The position numbers and the translations under genes were made by a program. The notes below the pieces were generated by a model, which searched no databases, was not told the DNA's origin, and saw nothing but the letters and a program-made list of their open reading frames with translations. This document shows, in pieces, positions 1 through 8,391 of a stretch of 64,000 nucleotides of DNA. Positions within the stretch are counted from its first letter, which is position 1. Each line of letters opens with the position of its first letter. Source of the stretch: Aptenodytes patagonicus (taxonomy: Eukaryota > Chordata > Aves > Sphenisciformes > Spheniscidae); the NCBI RefSeq assembly GCF_965638725.1, contig NC_134982.1:3038001-3102000 (forward strand), given 5' to 3'.

Positions 1-197
1 AATATTTTCTAATCTGAGTGGGTGGAAAAACAAATAAGCTGAGAATACACTTGCCATTGTTTGTGTGCCTTTTCAGAAGCAACAAAACTCAGGCTTGCTA
101 TTTAGGCTACTTGGCTCAAATACAGTCTCACTGTCCCTTCAAGCTTAGCAGTGCTGTTACCGTCTAAAAGTTTGGTTTGTTGGGGTTTTTTTTTCAG
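1..197 (+). other. CFAP53: Intron end upstream of the CFAP53 penultimate exon
   Basis: This non-coding AT-rich sequence ends in a T-rich polypyrimidine tract and CAG at 195-197, a good 3' splice acceptor for the exon beginning at 198. No other feature is visible. Confidence 0.7.
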
Positions 198-300
198 TGC
201 AGAGAAATGCAAAGGAGCAGGAAGAACTTGCTCAAGAGAGGAAGTTATTAGCTGAAGCAATCACAGAACTCAAACATACAGAAGAAGAAAAATATGCAAG
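198..300 (+). CDS. CFAP53: CFAP53 penultimate coding exon
   Basis: The exon is 103 nt long. The first two bases complete a codon begun in the upstream exon, and the frame then reads QRNAKEQEELAQERKLLAEA followed by more charged helical sequence ending in KYA. The last two bases (ag) form an arginine codon with the first base of the next exon. The acceptor is a T-run ending in CAG at 195-197 and the donor is GTATTT at 301. The peptide is a continuous coiled coil with no glycine or proline, as expected for the TPH-like rod of CFAP53. The open frame continues past 300 into sequence of a different character, which is intron read-through. No start codon belongs here, because this is an internal exon. 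Confidence 0.8.
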
Positions 301-1785
301 GTATTTTTCTCTTATGCCATCGGTTCATTTCATGGCAGGTCAATCTTTTAAACTTGTGAGTAGTCGAATTCTCATTTTCGGATAACTTGGAGCGCTGCGT
401 GGGCTTTCTTCTGTTCAGAGAGGCTCTGCCACCATGCAGCCTATCAGCTCCGAACTGCTCAATAGTAGCCCTGTTATATTGCAATCGGTATTAAATCACT
501 GATTCTGATCTCATCATACAAATAATGGTGTTTCATTACATATCCTTGTTTTGGTCTTTTTGGACCATCATGTGACTTACATCGATCGTGTTTATTAAAT
601 ACATCCCCTCACGCTCTGAGCTGTTATTACGAGTGGCAGAGGTCTGGGGAGGAGGGTTAATGAAAGGTTAGTTCGTTACTTACCTAGGAGAACTAGTGTG
701 TTCAGGCTTATTGCTAAACTCCACCCACACACATCCCTTAAACAATTATATAGTCAGCCACCAAGAATACCAGACTACCGCACGTAACCCAGCTGCACTG
801 GGCTCTCCTTACCTTACAGTTCCTCAGGGTGAGAATATAGTTATACGCAGTAGCTGAAACGTTCCTCTGGGTGTCAGGCGAAGCCCAGGGCAAAGGGCCT
901 TATTTCACTTACTCAGTTTCCCTCTTGTACTCCCGCCCTTTCTCCACACCAGTCCATGGGAGGTAAACGAGTAGCTCCTTCCAGAGCCAGTATCTGTTGT
1001 GTTCTCTGACGGCTTTATTGGTAACAATCTCCTGGATGTGGCAGAAATCTCACCCTTCTGAGGGAAACATGCCGGGCTTCGTTTTGGATGTGCTTCACTT
1101 GGCAAAGATGGCATAAAGTGGTGTCAGTAAGTGCTGCGTGGTTCAACTGCGTGGCGTTAGCGCACAGGTCTTGACTAGACTGTTGGCATTTTAAGCGTCT
1201 GTATGCCTGAGCATGTAGGTAGGCTTCCACTGCTGCTCCAGAGGGTAGTGAAAGTATGAGTCTCGAGGTAGAATGGAGGAATGATTTCTTCTGACAGCCA
1301 TTTCCTAGAATATTAGTACAAGGCCGCAGCAGGAGCCTGCACCCTGCCTTCCCCGTTGGCAGTCACTTGTTATCTTCGGAATGAGCGAGTGGAGATGGGG
1401 TGTAAGGCTGCCGCAGCAGTGAGCCTGAGCTAGCAAAGAGTCACCTGGGACCTGACACTCTCATTCTCTGTCCTCTCACTGTCACAGTGAGGGGCAGGGA
1501 AGGCGTGCTGATTGCAGGGGGTTGTTCTTGCTCTTTTTATTTTTTGTTAGGCACTGATTTTGCAATCTGCTTTATAACATACAACAGAATGCAGTTCATT
1601 CTCCAACGAATGTAAGGTTAGCATGTAGCATTTGGTTAGAGTGGTAGTTACTCTTAACACCTAAAAGGAGTTTTGAATGGTTCTTTGGTCTGAGGTTGAA
1701 TGCTAGCAGATTAAATAATAATAATAAAGATGATTATTTTTTTTACCCACACTTCATAAATAAGCTATTCGTATGTCATTTCCAG
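301..1785 (+). other. CFAP53: CFAP53 last intron
   Basis: This 1,485-base intron lies between the two recognised CFAP53 exons. It has donor GTATTT and an acceptor at 1784-1785 preceded by a weak pyrimidine tract. It holds only chance open frames, a short AATAATAATAAAG run near 1716-1730 and a T-run at 1736-1744. No repeat family or RNA gene was recognised. Confidence 0.75.
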
Positions 1786-2026
1786 AAGAGTAAAGGAAGC
1801 AAAAGAATACCAAGAGCAGCTCCGGGCTCAAATTGCCTATCGACAACAGGCCCGTGATGCTGAGGAAGAAGAGAAGCAGCGAGAATATGAATCGGGTCTA
1901 GCAGCAGAGAGAGCTTACCAAGAAAGAGTACAGGACATTCTATCAAGGCCTTGTGAGAAACTAGCCAAGACCCACCCTTTGAGAAGAAAACTAATGTCTA
2001 ACACTCAAGAAGATAAAGTACAATGA
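1786..2026 (+). CDS. CFAP53: CFAP53 terminal coding exon
   Basis: The exon is 241 nt and encodes the last 80 codons including TGA at 2024-2026. Its first base completes the split arginine codon from the exon ending at 300. The peptide is a charged helix (starting RVKEAKEYQEQLRAQ, with an EEEEKQREYE stretch) followed by a helix break at DILSRP and a basic tail with HPLRRK near the end. The switch from heptad coiled coil to a short basic, non-helical tail marks a natural protein C-terminus. The frame agrees exactly with the previous exon. The segment starts with a splice acceptor rather than an ATG, so an ATG-based gene finder would miss it. Confidence 0.82.
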
Positions 2027-2390
2027 TTTTTTTTTTTTTAGTTCACTTGGTTGCCTTAAAAAACCCCCATTTTCTAAGGGTGTTTATAACCGACTGGAGT
2101 TAGCGGACCCCTCTCTGCTCTGATGCTCAAAATATTTAACTGGCAAATAGAAGACACGTGGTATTTTTCACGGTTATTTTCTTCCCTACTGCATTTTCTT
2201 TGACAAAATGACTGATCCAAATCAAAGTATTTGACATTTTAATACAAGAATACTGTATGTTCTCTGCAGTAATGTATTATTATGTTATGAATGATATGCA
2301 GGCATTCTTTAAAATATGCACAAAGAAAACTTTGTAGAAGTGTTTCAGCAAACTTTTATTAAAATGCCTTTCAAACTGCAAATATTTGCA
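2027..2390 (+). other. CFAP53: CFAP53 3'UTR (approximate end)
   Basis: AT-rich sequence follows the stop codon. A T-run sits directly after it, and the first good polyadenylation signal is ATTAAA at 2358-2363. A T-rich, GTATT-containing downstream element follows at 2395-2407. The inferred 3'UTR is only about 350 bases. The cleavage point is a guess. Confidence 0.5.
2358..2363 (+). terminator. CFAP53: Polyadenylation signal ATTAAA
   Basis: This is the commonest variant of the AATAAA hexamer. It lies 332 bases after the CFAP53 stop codon, with a T/GT-rich downstream element 30-45 bases later. No canonical AATAAA occurs between the stop codon and this site. Confidence 0.5.
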
Positions 2391-5300
2391 AACCCTTTTT
2401 TGTATTTAGACAAAACGTACTTTGTGACTCATCTTCATTTTCCTTGTTAAATATAAAACTATGAATCTATTTTACTCTAGGCTAGACAGTAAAGAGCCGA
2501 TATTGCTTTGCATATATTCTGATAGCTGTTGAATGATCTGTGGGATATCAGAGTCCCAAAGCTAGTCTGCGAGACCTTGGCTTGGACAGATTTAATTGTG
2601 CAGGACCGAAGTCATCTTTTTCTTGCAGAAAGGGTTTTTTATTTATCACGTTGATGGCAACTCTGCCTCTTTGGGCTGCCTTGGATTGCCACCGATGCCA
2701 TAGTCCGAACACATGGGATGGGGGGGGGATGTTGGAGCACCAACCATATTTTAAGACAGAGCAATATGAAATGTGGCCAGATGGCAGCAGGAATGTCTCG
2801 AAAGGGTTTTGGCAGTAGGGAGAAGGGACACCTCCTCACTGCTCTCTCAGCCCCCCCCATGTACATGTCCAGGTTGCCCTTTATGCAGGAGGAGCAGTGA
2901 GTGGCACAAGGAGGACAGGTGGGCGCAGTCCTGCTTCTCCCCACGGCATTGCCCTCGACCAGCTCCCTGGTCTGTATTTCATTAGCTTCTCCTCTGTGCT
3001 TTTCAGAGGAGGGAAGTGAAGAATCCATTTATGACCTCGTATCCTTTCTTGCTCATAGACGTTGCGGCATTCGGAAATGCTTTATCTCCTTTCTCATGTT
3101 TTTTCCATTTGAGCCTTTGCTGCTGCTTATCTGCAGATGTTTCTCTCTCTTCTTTCAAGCTTCTACCATCTTTCCTCCAGCCCCTGCTTTTCCACCCTTT
3201 TCCCCTCCAACTTCCATCCCTCGCTAAGCACTTCCTCCTCCCTTCCCCTTTCAGTGTTTGGCTCCCTGTTGGCGAGTACCAGGACTCTTGTCGTTTTGTT
3301 GTGTGGGAGCGTGAACGGATGCACAGAGCAGCTGATAAACGGCTGGGATTGGAGCCCAGGAGCCCCAGCTCCCAGGCCTTGGAATGAATCGGGAATGAAC
3401 TGCTTGCACAGTCCGCCTCATCTTCCTGGTTTAAAGCAGACACCAAGCTGACAAACGCTTTTTGTCAGCCGTACAGCTCTTCGCAAAAGGCCGGGTAGAG
3501 AAATATTAATCTGAAACAGTATCAGTGATCTTAGCAGAGCAACCTAGCTAATTATGGGTGTAAATGGTGGAAGAACCTGCCTCTAAGATGTTGCCCTGCT
3601 GAGGGGCACAGCACCGACTGCGGTGAGGTTTTATCCTTGCTTACACACAAAACTTCTCTGAGATTAGCTTCCCCAGACAGCAGATGGAAGAGGGACAAGT
3701 TCACACCGTCCAGACAGGTGACTAGAGACAGCAGAGCCTCTTCATGTCTTGTTCCTTGAATCACTTGTATCCAAACAGGGTCTGTCTCCTACAGACGTAG
3801 AGGAAGGAAACGTTCATAAATGTGAAAACACTGCAGAGCGGGAGAGGTGGGTTGTTAGTCGGGACGTCTAGCCCTTACGTGGTGCCTTTCAGCAGCCATC
3901 TCCAAAGCCATACAGAGGACTTCAGAGCCGCTCCTCCTATTTTGCAGCTGGGAAAGGCCATCCCAGGTAATGGAAACAGTTTCATCAGTCCCGAGAGCTC
4001 AGGTAGTCACAGGTCTCTGCTCTCACCGCTGGGTCAAATTGGCAGAATGATTAAGAGATTAATTTCCTGGTCTGCCACAGACTCCTGGTGTGGCCCTGCG
4101 CAAGCAATGTAGATTTTTTTTTTCTTTGCTACTGTGACCCCTCTTTGAAAAATGAACATAATAGCACATTCAGAATTCCAGGATTAATTAAAGCGTGTTA
4201 TTAAAGGCTGTGACACTGTCGTTGGGTACACCCAATATGAGAGACGAAAAATACCACACAGGTGAGCTCGGTGAATTTGAGCCATCCAGAACCATAATAA
4301 ATCTTTTTTTAAATAAAATAATAACTCAGAAGAGGTGGTCAGAGCTATCAAGCATTTATAAAGTGCCTGAGCTCCTGCTCCTGGAGGCAAAATTCCTCTG
4401 CAATGAACGTGAAGTCTGCACAAAAGTAAAAGCTCAGACTGGAAGAGGTTTGCCTTCAGCAGAAATGAATTCCCATGGGATAACGGGCAACCAAACTCTT
4501 CTGAGAGAAAACTGGTGGCCGATGAACATGTTTCTGGGGCTGACCCCTTTGCTGCTGAGTGCTTTGTAGACCTCACGTTGGTCTAGAAGAACGGATAAGG
4601 CTCATACCGGCCTGCTGAGCGGCTGGGTGGGTCAGCGGACTCCTTTGGAAGCATCTTCTCCATGCCCCTAAGAAAGAATGATTTTCTCTGTCAAGACTGA
4701 AGAGTTTCCTTAATTGTGGTATTTCCCCTGAGCGTTTGACGGATCCTGGAGCCAAACCATCTATTAACCGGGAGCGCAGGGACACCACTGAGAAGTGAAG
4801 CAGCCTGGTCCATGGCTGGGTGACCTCTCCCTGCACCAGGGGTGTGAGCAACCTGGAGATGAAACCACTGGCGTTTAAAAACCAGGCAGTTACAGCCTCT
4901 TCATTTATACAGGTACTAGAGCTTTGCAAAGTATGCTTTCCTGTATTTTTTATTCCATTCTTCATGTTGACGGAGCAAGAGCGGAGGCATAGAGCGTGTT
5001 GGTGATTTGCCTGTGGCAGAGCCGGGAATGGCTTGTCCCCGATCACATCTTCCCAGACCCACTCCAGGGTTTGAACACCCGGCACTTGTCAAGGCTTTCT
5101 GCACCCACCCATCTGCTCATAAGGGCTTTTATGCTGACCCCAGGACTTTCCACGGTGATGCTTTTGGCCACGCATGAGGCGTTGAGCTGGGGAGCGGTTC
5201 CTGGTGCCCTGTGGCATGGTGCTGGCTTGGTCCCCGCTCCCCAGGGCTGAGCTGCAGGCTCTGGGGGCTGTGGGAGCGCTTTCGGGGCTGCAGGCTTGCT

Positions 5301-7800
5301 GCAAAGCCACATCCAGCTTTAGACAGAATCAGTTTTATTTGCAGCAAAATCCTTCTTTGTTAATTATTTATTGCTTTAACACCGTGATTAATTTTTCATT
5401 ACTTCAACACAGGTAGGAACGCTTGCTGCAGAAACAGCCAGTGCAACCATGCCCAGGGTACGGTGACACCGCAGCCCCAGCCAGACTCGAGGGTAGTGCC
5501 CAGATGTAGCTCGTGGTGACTTCTGCACAGCCCAGGAGGAGGGAAGTCCAGCTTCGAGGTCTTTGGGACAACTCTGCAATGCAAAAATTCAGGACCTGGG
5601 GTTGCATTTAGCAACAGTCAACTCTGTCCTGATGACATTCGGAGCTGTCAGAATTGATGCCCCATATTTTTGCATTACCTGCTACCGTGCCCCGCACAGG
5701 CGGTGTCACGTACAAGAGACGAAAGCACAAACCTTTCCCTGCAAACCTTAATACACGTGCAGGGAGTTTAAAGTACTTTGAACTATGCAGATATTGCCCC
5801 TGATTTTGAGGAATGAGGTTGACTCAGCTCTCATTTTACCCCGGCCACCTGCGCTCTGCGCAGTAGATCCTGCTCCAAAGTATTTCCGCGGAGGATTTCA
5901 GGATGGGGTTATTGGTGTTGATGTACTGCTCGTGCGTTGAAATTCAATGCTGTAACTGTAGTTTGGGGGTCAGGGGATTTCGCTGCAGAAACGCTGGTTT
6001 CTACTGCCCGTCTGAATTCAATGGCAAACTCGCCTTCGCTCCTCTACCTAAATAAAACCCCAAAGCTGATGTGGAATGATGGGGTGCCTGTTGCAGAGCA
6101 GGTAACTCTGTTCCTAACCTCAAGTGCCAACCCCAGCACCCTGCCCGCCTCGCCGAGCCCTCCAGAGCCCCTCGCCGCTCCGTGCCATCATCTGTCCGTC
6201 CATCCATCTGTCCCTGGGGTCTCCATGTGTCATTGCAACACAGGGACAAGGCTGGGACCTGTGAGCATCTGGGGGAGCGCACACAACTCCAACACCCGTC
6301 CTGTACTTGCAAGGAAGCCACTGGCTCTGCTTAGAGGGGAAAAAAACCCTGGTATTTGGTTCATTTTCACCTCTAAGTGCCTTCGACGTGAATGCAAGAG
6401 GTGGTACCGTAAAATGCTATTTAAGAGTCAGTGCTCGTTAAATATTATGATCAACACAAGTTTTGATTCCCAAATGGAAAGAAATTTCCATCTCCTGAAG
6501 GAGACAATTTCCAGCAACTCAGCACTTAGGACACGCTTCAGGGATTTTGTATGTATTTTGGGGTTTTTATTTTCTAACTTTAATTAAAGTTTTAGATTAT
6601 GATAAATTTGATGGAAAATCACACGCGGCACCAGCTGGTATTTCATAGGAACGGCTGTGCTTTGCCTCTGGGCTACCACTGCTACCTAGGCTTCACCGAA
6701 ACCTTTACTCCTGATGGCGCCGGTACTTCACATTTTGTTTCTACAGTTGATTTAATAAAAGGAGAAGAGCAAGTTTTGTTTGCCCGACAAAGCTATCTTG
6801 GAGGCTTTGGAGAGATTACGCCGTCAAGTGTGTTACCCAGGGTAATTTCTAGACAGGGTGCAGGTTTTTCTCCCCCTCTTTGCTCCTTCCCAAACTTCCC
6901 CCAGAACCACCTGCAATTTATTTGGATTCACCAAGGACATCAGAGCTGGAAAAGAGAGATATCTGCGATGCTGGCTGTCCTCCCACCAAATCGGCGCTGC
7001 TCCCTGCCAGGCTCTGGGGTGGCTAAGGGAAAAGATGCCAAAGGGGGGAGCTGCACCCCCCAAGGGATGAGGAGCAGAGGGTGAGATGCCACCAGCTGCG
7101 GGTGCCCTGTGAGCGGCACAGCCCGAAACCACAGGAGGAGGGATCCCCACTTGCAGAGTAAACAACTGTGGCAGAGAATAAGCCCCGCTGAGCACATTTT
7201 CTGCCTGCTTAGTTAATATGCAAAATACCTTGAATGATGATGAATAGCAATAGTGATTAACTAGGAATACTTTGCATTTGCATCATCCTTCTCAGGCTCA
7301 AAAAGTGCCTTATAAGCATGAACTGAAGCACAGGGTGCTCCCAGGGGACGGAGGGAGCCAGCGTGGCCACGGACCGACAGGCCGGGGACAATTTTTGGCT
7401 GTTTCTGCCCAAGAAACAATTCCTGACGTCGGTGTAGGGTGGAGTGACACACAAGCAGTGCCCGGGAGCGCAGACAGCGTTGGTGGTGGGAACCCAAACC
7501 CACCTCCAGGCAGAAGACAGAGAAAAACCCGTCCCTGGTGCGTTCCTTGAATGCGTTTCCAGTGGGCTCATGTGGGCAACGCTGCTCGTCCCAGGCACAG
7601 GCGTGTCCTGGCAGAGGACACCCCGTTAAAGCCATTCATGGCACCCCGATATATGGGTGATCCCCAACCGCTCAGCGGCTGGTGGGGATGGCGGAGCCTG
7701 AAACCACCGAGGGGCACCCGCTGGGGGCTTAATCACTCTTCTTGCGTAGGAAAGGAAGAAGAGAAGAATAAAAAGGGGGGGGAAAAAACCCAACCCCAAC
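2391..7800. other. Intergenic region between CFAP53 and MYO5B
   Basis: About 5.4 kb without a supportable gene. It contains homopolymer runs (G9 near 2719-2728 and C7 near 2851-2857), a pyrimidine-rich stretch around 3120-3260, and several chance open frames. The longest runs 5937-6587, but it starts at TTG and shows no protein-like composition. No CR1 or other repeat was recognised. It may contain distal regulatory sequence for either flanking gene, but nothing specific can be claimed. Confidence 0.6.
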
Positions 7801-7952
7801 CCCAAATACGGTGTGTTTCGGCGCCTCAAGCGAAGGGAGCGAGGCGGCTCCCTCCCGCCGCCGGGATGACCCTGCCCGGGGCTGGGGGCCGGAGCCGGGC
7901 GGGCTCCTGGGGACCCCCGGGGAAGCGGCCGGGGAGGGAAAGGAAAAATAGG

Positions 7953-7960
7953 TATAAAAG
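7953..7960 (+). promoter_or_regulatory. TATA-like box TATAAAAG
   Basis: This is a perfect TATA consensus at the upstream edge of the CpG island, 405 bases before the MYO5B ATG. It is followed directly by a T8/A24 homopolymer junction where a start site would be expected (about 7980-7990). It could be a minor MYO5B start or chance in an A-rich patch. Confidence 0.25.
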
Positions 7961-7966
7961 AAGACC

Positions 7967-7967
7967 T

Positions 7968-7998
<31 letters not shown>
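7967..7998. repeat. T8/A24 homopolymer junction
   Basis: Eight T are followed by twenty-four A, embedded in otherwise very GC-rich promoter sequence. Such tracts exclude nucleosomes and often vary in length between individuals. Confidence 0.85.
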
Positions 7999-8093
7999 TC
8001 GACGCAGGCAGCGAGGCAAAGCGCTGCTCCCCCCGCCCGAGCCCGGCGGGGAGAGGGACCGGGAGGGCGCTGGGCGGCGCGGGGCCGAGCCTG

Positions 8094-8123
8094 GCTGAGC
8101 CCAGCCCAGCTGAGCCCAGCCCA
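8094..8123 (+). repeat. 15-base tandem duplication in the promoter
   Basis: The 15-base unit gctgagcccagccca occurs twice back to back with no mismatch, within the CpG island upstream of MYO5B. Confidence 0.85.
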
Positions 8124-8171
8124 GCCGCCCCATACCTGAGCGGGGCGCGACGGAGGCGGAACAGCGCTGCC

Positions 8172-8190
8172 TCCTCCTCCTCCTCCTCCT
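8172..8190 (+). repeat. CTC trinucleotide repeat in the promoter
   Basis: A run of CTC/TCC units lies in the MYO5B CpG island just before a C-rich stretch (8191-8198). It is a low-complexity pyrimidine tract on the + strand. Confidence 0.7.
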
Positions 8191-8250
8191 GCCCCCCCCG
8201 CCGCGCCGCTCCCTTCCCTTCCCCGCGCCCCGGCCGGCGGCGGGTGTAAA

Positions 8251-8306
8251 GGTCGGTCGGTCTGTCCGTCCGTCCGTCCGTCCGGCGGTCGGTCGGTCGG
8301 TCCGGC
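8251..8306 (+). repeat. Tetranucleotide array (GGTC)n/(TCCG)n in the MYO5B leader
   Basis: Three GGTC units, then five TCCG-type units, then another block of GGTC units lie 59-114 bases before the MYO5B start codon. This is a compound tetranucleotide microsatellite, probably within the 5'UTR or core promoter. Confidence 0.85.
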
Positions 8307-8332
8307 GGCGCCGCTCGCTGCCTGCCGGCCCC

Positions 8333-8347
8333 ATGCCCCGCGCCTAG
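8333..8347 (+). promoter_or_regulatory. Upstream mini-ORF (MPRA-stop) in the MYO5B leader
   Basis: An ATG at 8333 opens a four-codon frame (M-P-R-A) ending at TAG 8345-8347, 17 bases before the MYO5B ATG. Its start context is C-rich with C at -3, so it is weaker than the main start, which has G at -3. If transcription starts upstream of it, as the CpG island suggests, scanning ribosomes would meet it first. Confidence 0.5.
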
Positions 8348-8364
8348 CGCCGCCCGCCCCGGCC

Positions 8365-8391
8365 ATGTCCACCGCGCAGCTCTACACCAAG
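8365..8391 (+). CDS. MYO5B: MYO5B coding exon 1 (residues 1-9)
   Basis: ATG at 8365 opens MSTAQLYTK and stops at the donor GTGAGC (8392). Nine codons in phase 0 is the usual first coding exon layout of vertebrate class V myosins, which begin with a short variable leader ending in LY plus a polar pair. The start context is GCC before the ATG, with G at -3, which is adequate. A competing ATG at 8333 is not in frame and stops after four codons. The exon is too short to be found by ORF length; it was identified by joining it in phase to exon 2 and by its place in the CpG island. An alternative first exon elsewhere in the 30.7 kb intron cannot be excluded. Confidence 0.88.

Larger units (their letters stand above)
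1..2390 (+). other. CFAP53: CFAP53 (CCDC11) gene, 3' part: last two coding exons and 3'UTR
   Basis: This is the 3' end of a gene that starts upstream of the window. Two exons (198-300 and 1786-2026) join in phase to give about 115 C-terminal residues. They are almost wholly charged alpha-helix rich in E, K, R and Q, with repeated heptad-like spacing, and end in a basic tail. CFAP53 is a coiled-coil protein of the trichohyalin/plectin-homology type. It is found inside the ciliary doublet microtubules and at centriolar satellites, and is needed for motile cilia and left-right patterning. The assignment rests on the sequence style of the C-terminus and on the position directly upstream of MYO5B on the same strand, as in mammals. 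Other coiled-coil ciliary proteins look similar, so the name depends partly on synteny. The 3' boundary is an estimate placed shortly after the polyadenylation signal. Confidence 0.8.

Noticed and set aside
3003..3446. 147-codon minus-strand frame in the intergenic region
   Set aside because: It arises from a pyrimidine-rich tract giving K/R/E/G-rich translation. No gene features support it.
5937..6587. 216-codon open frame on the + strand upstream of MYO5B
   Set aside because: It begins at TTG rather than ATG, its composition changes midway from proline/serine-rich to basic/hydrophobic, it matches no family I know, and it has no splice or promoter context. One frame of this size is expected by chance in 64 kb.
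6599..7084. 161-codon open frame directly after the previous one
   Set aside because: There is no recognisable domain, its start is not an ATG in good context, and it runs into low-complexity GC-rich sequence. The closeness to the 216-codon frame appears accidental.
7626..8372. 248-codon antisense frame across the MYO5B promoter
   Set aside because: It is built from GC-rich and repeat sequence: poly-F/K from the A24/T8 tract, RTDRPT repeats from the tetranucleotide array and polyglycine. It is a shadow of the CpG island.
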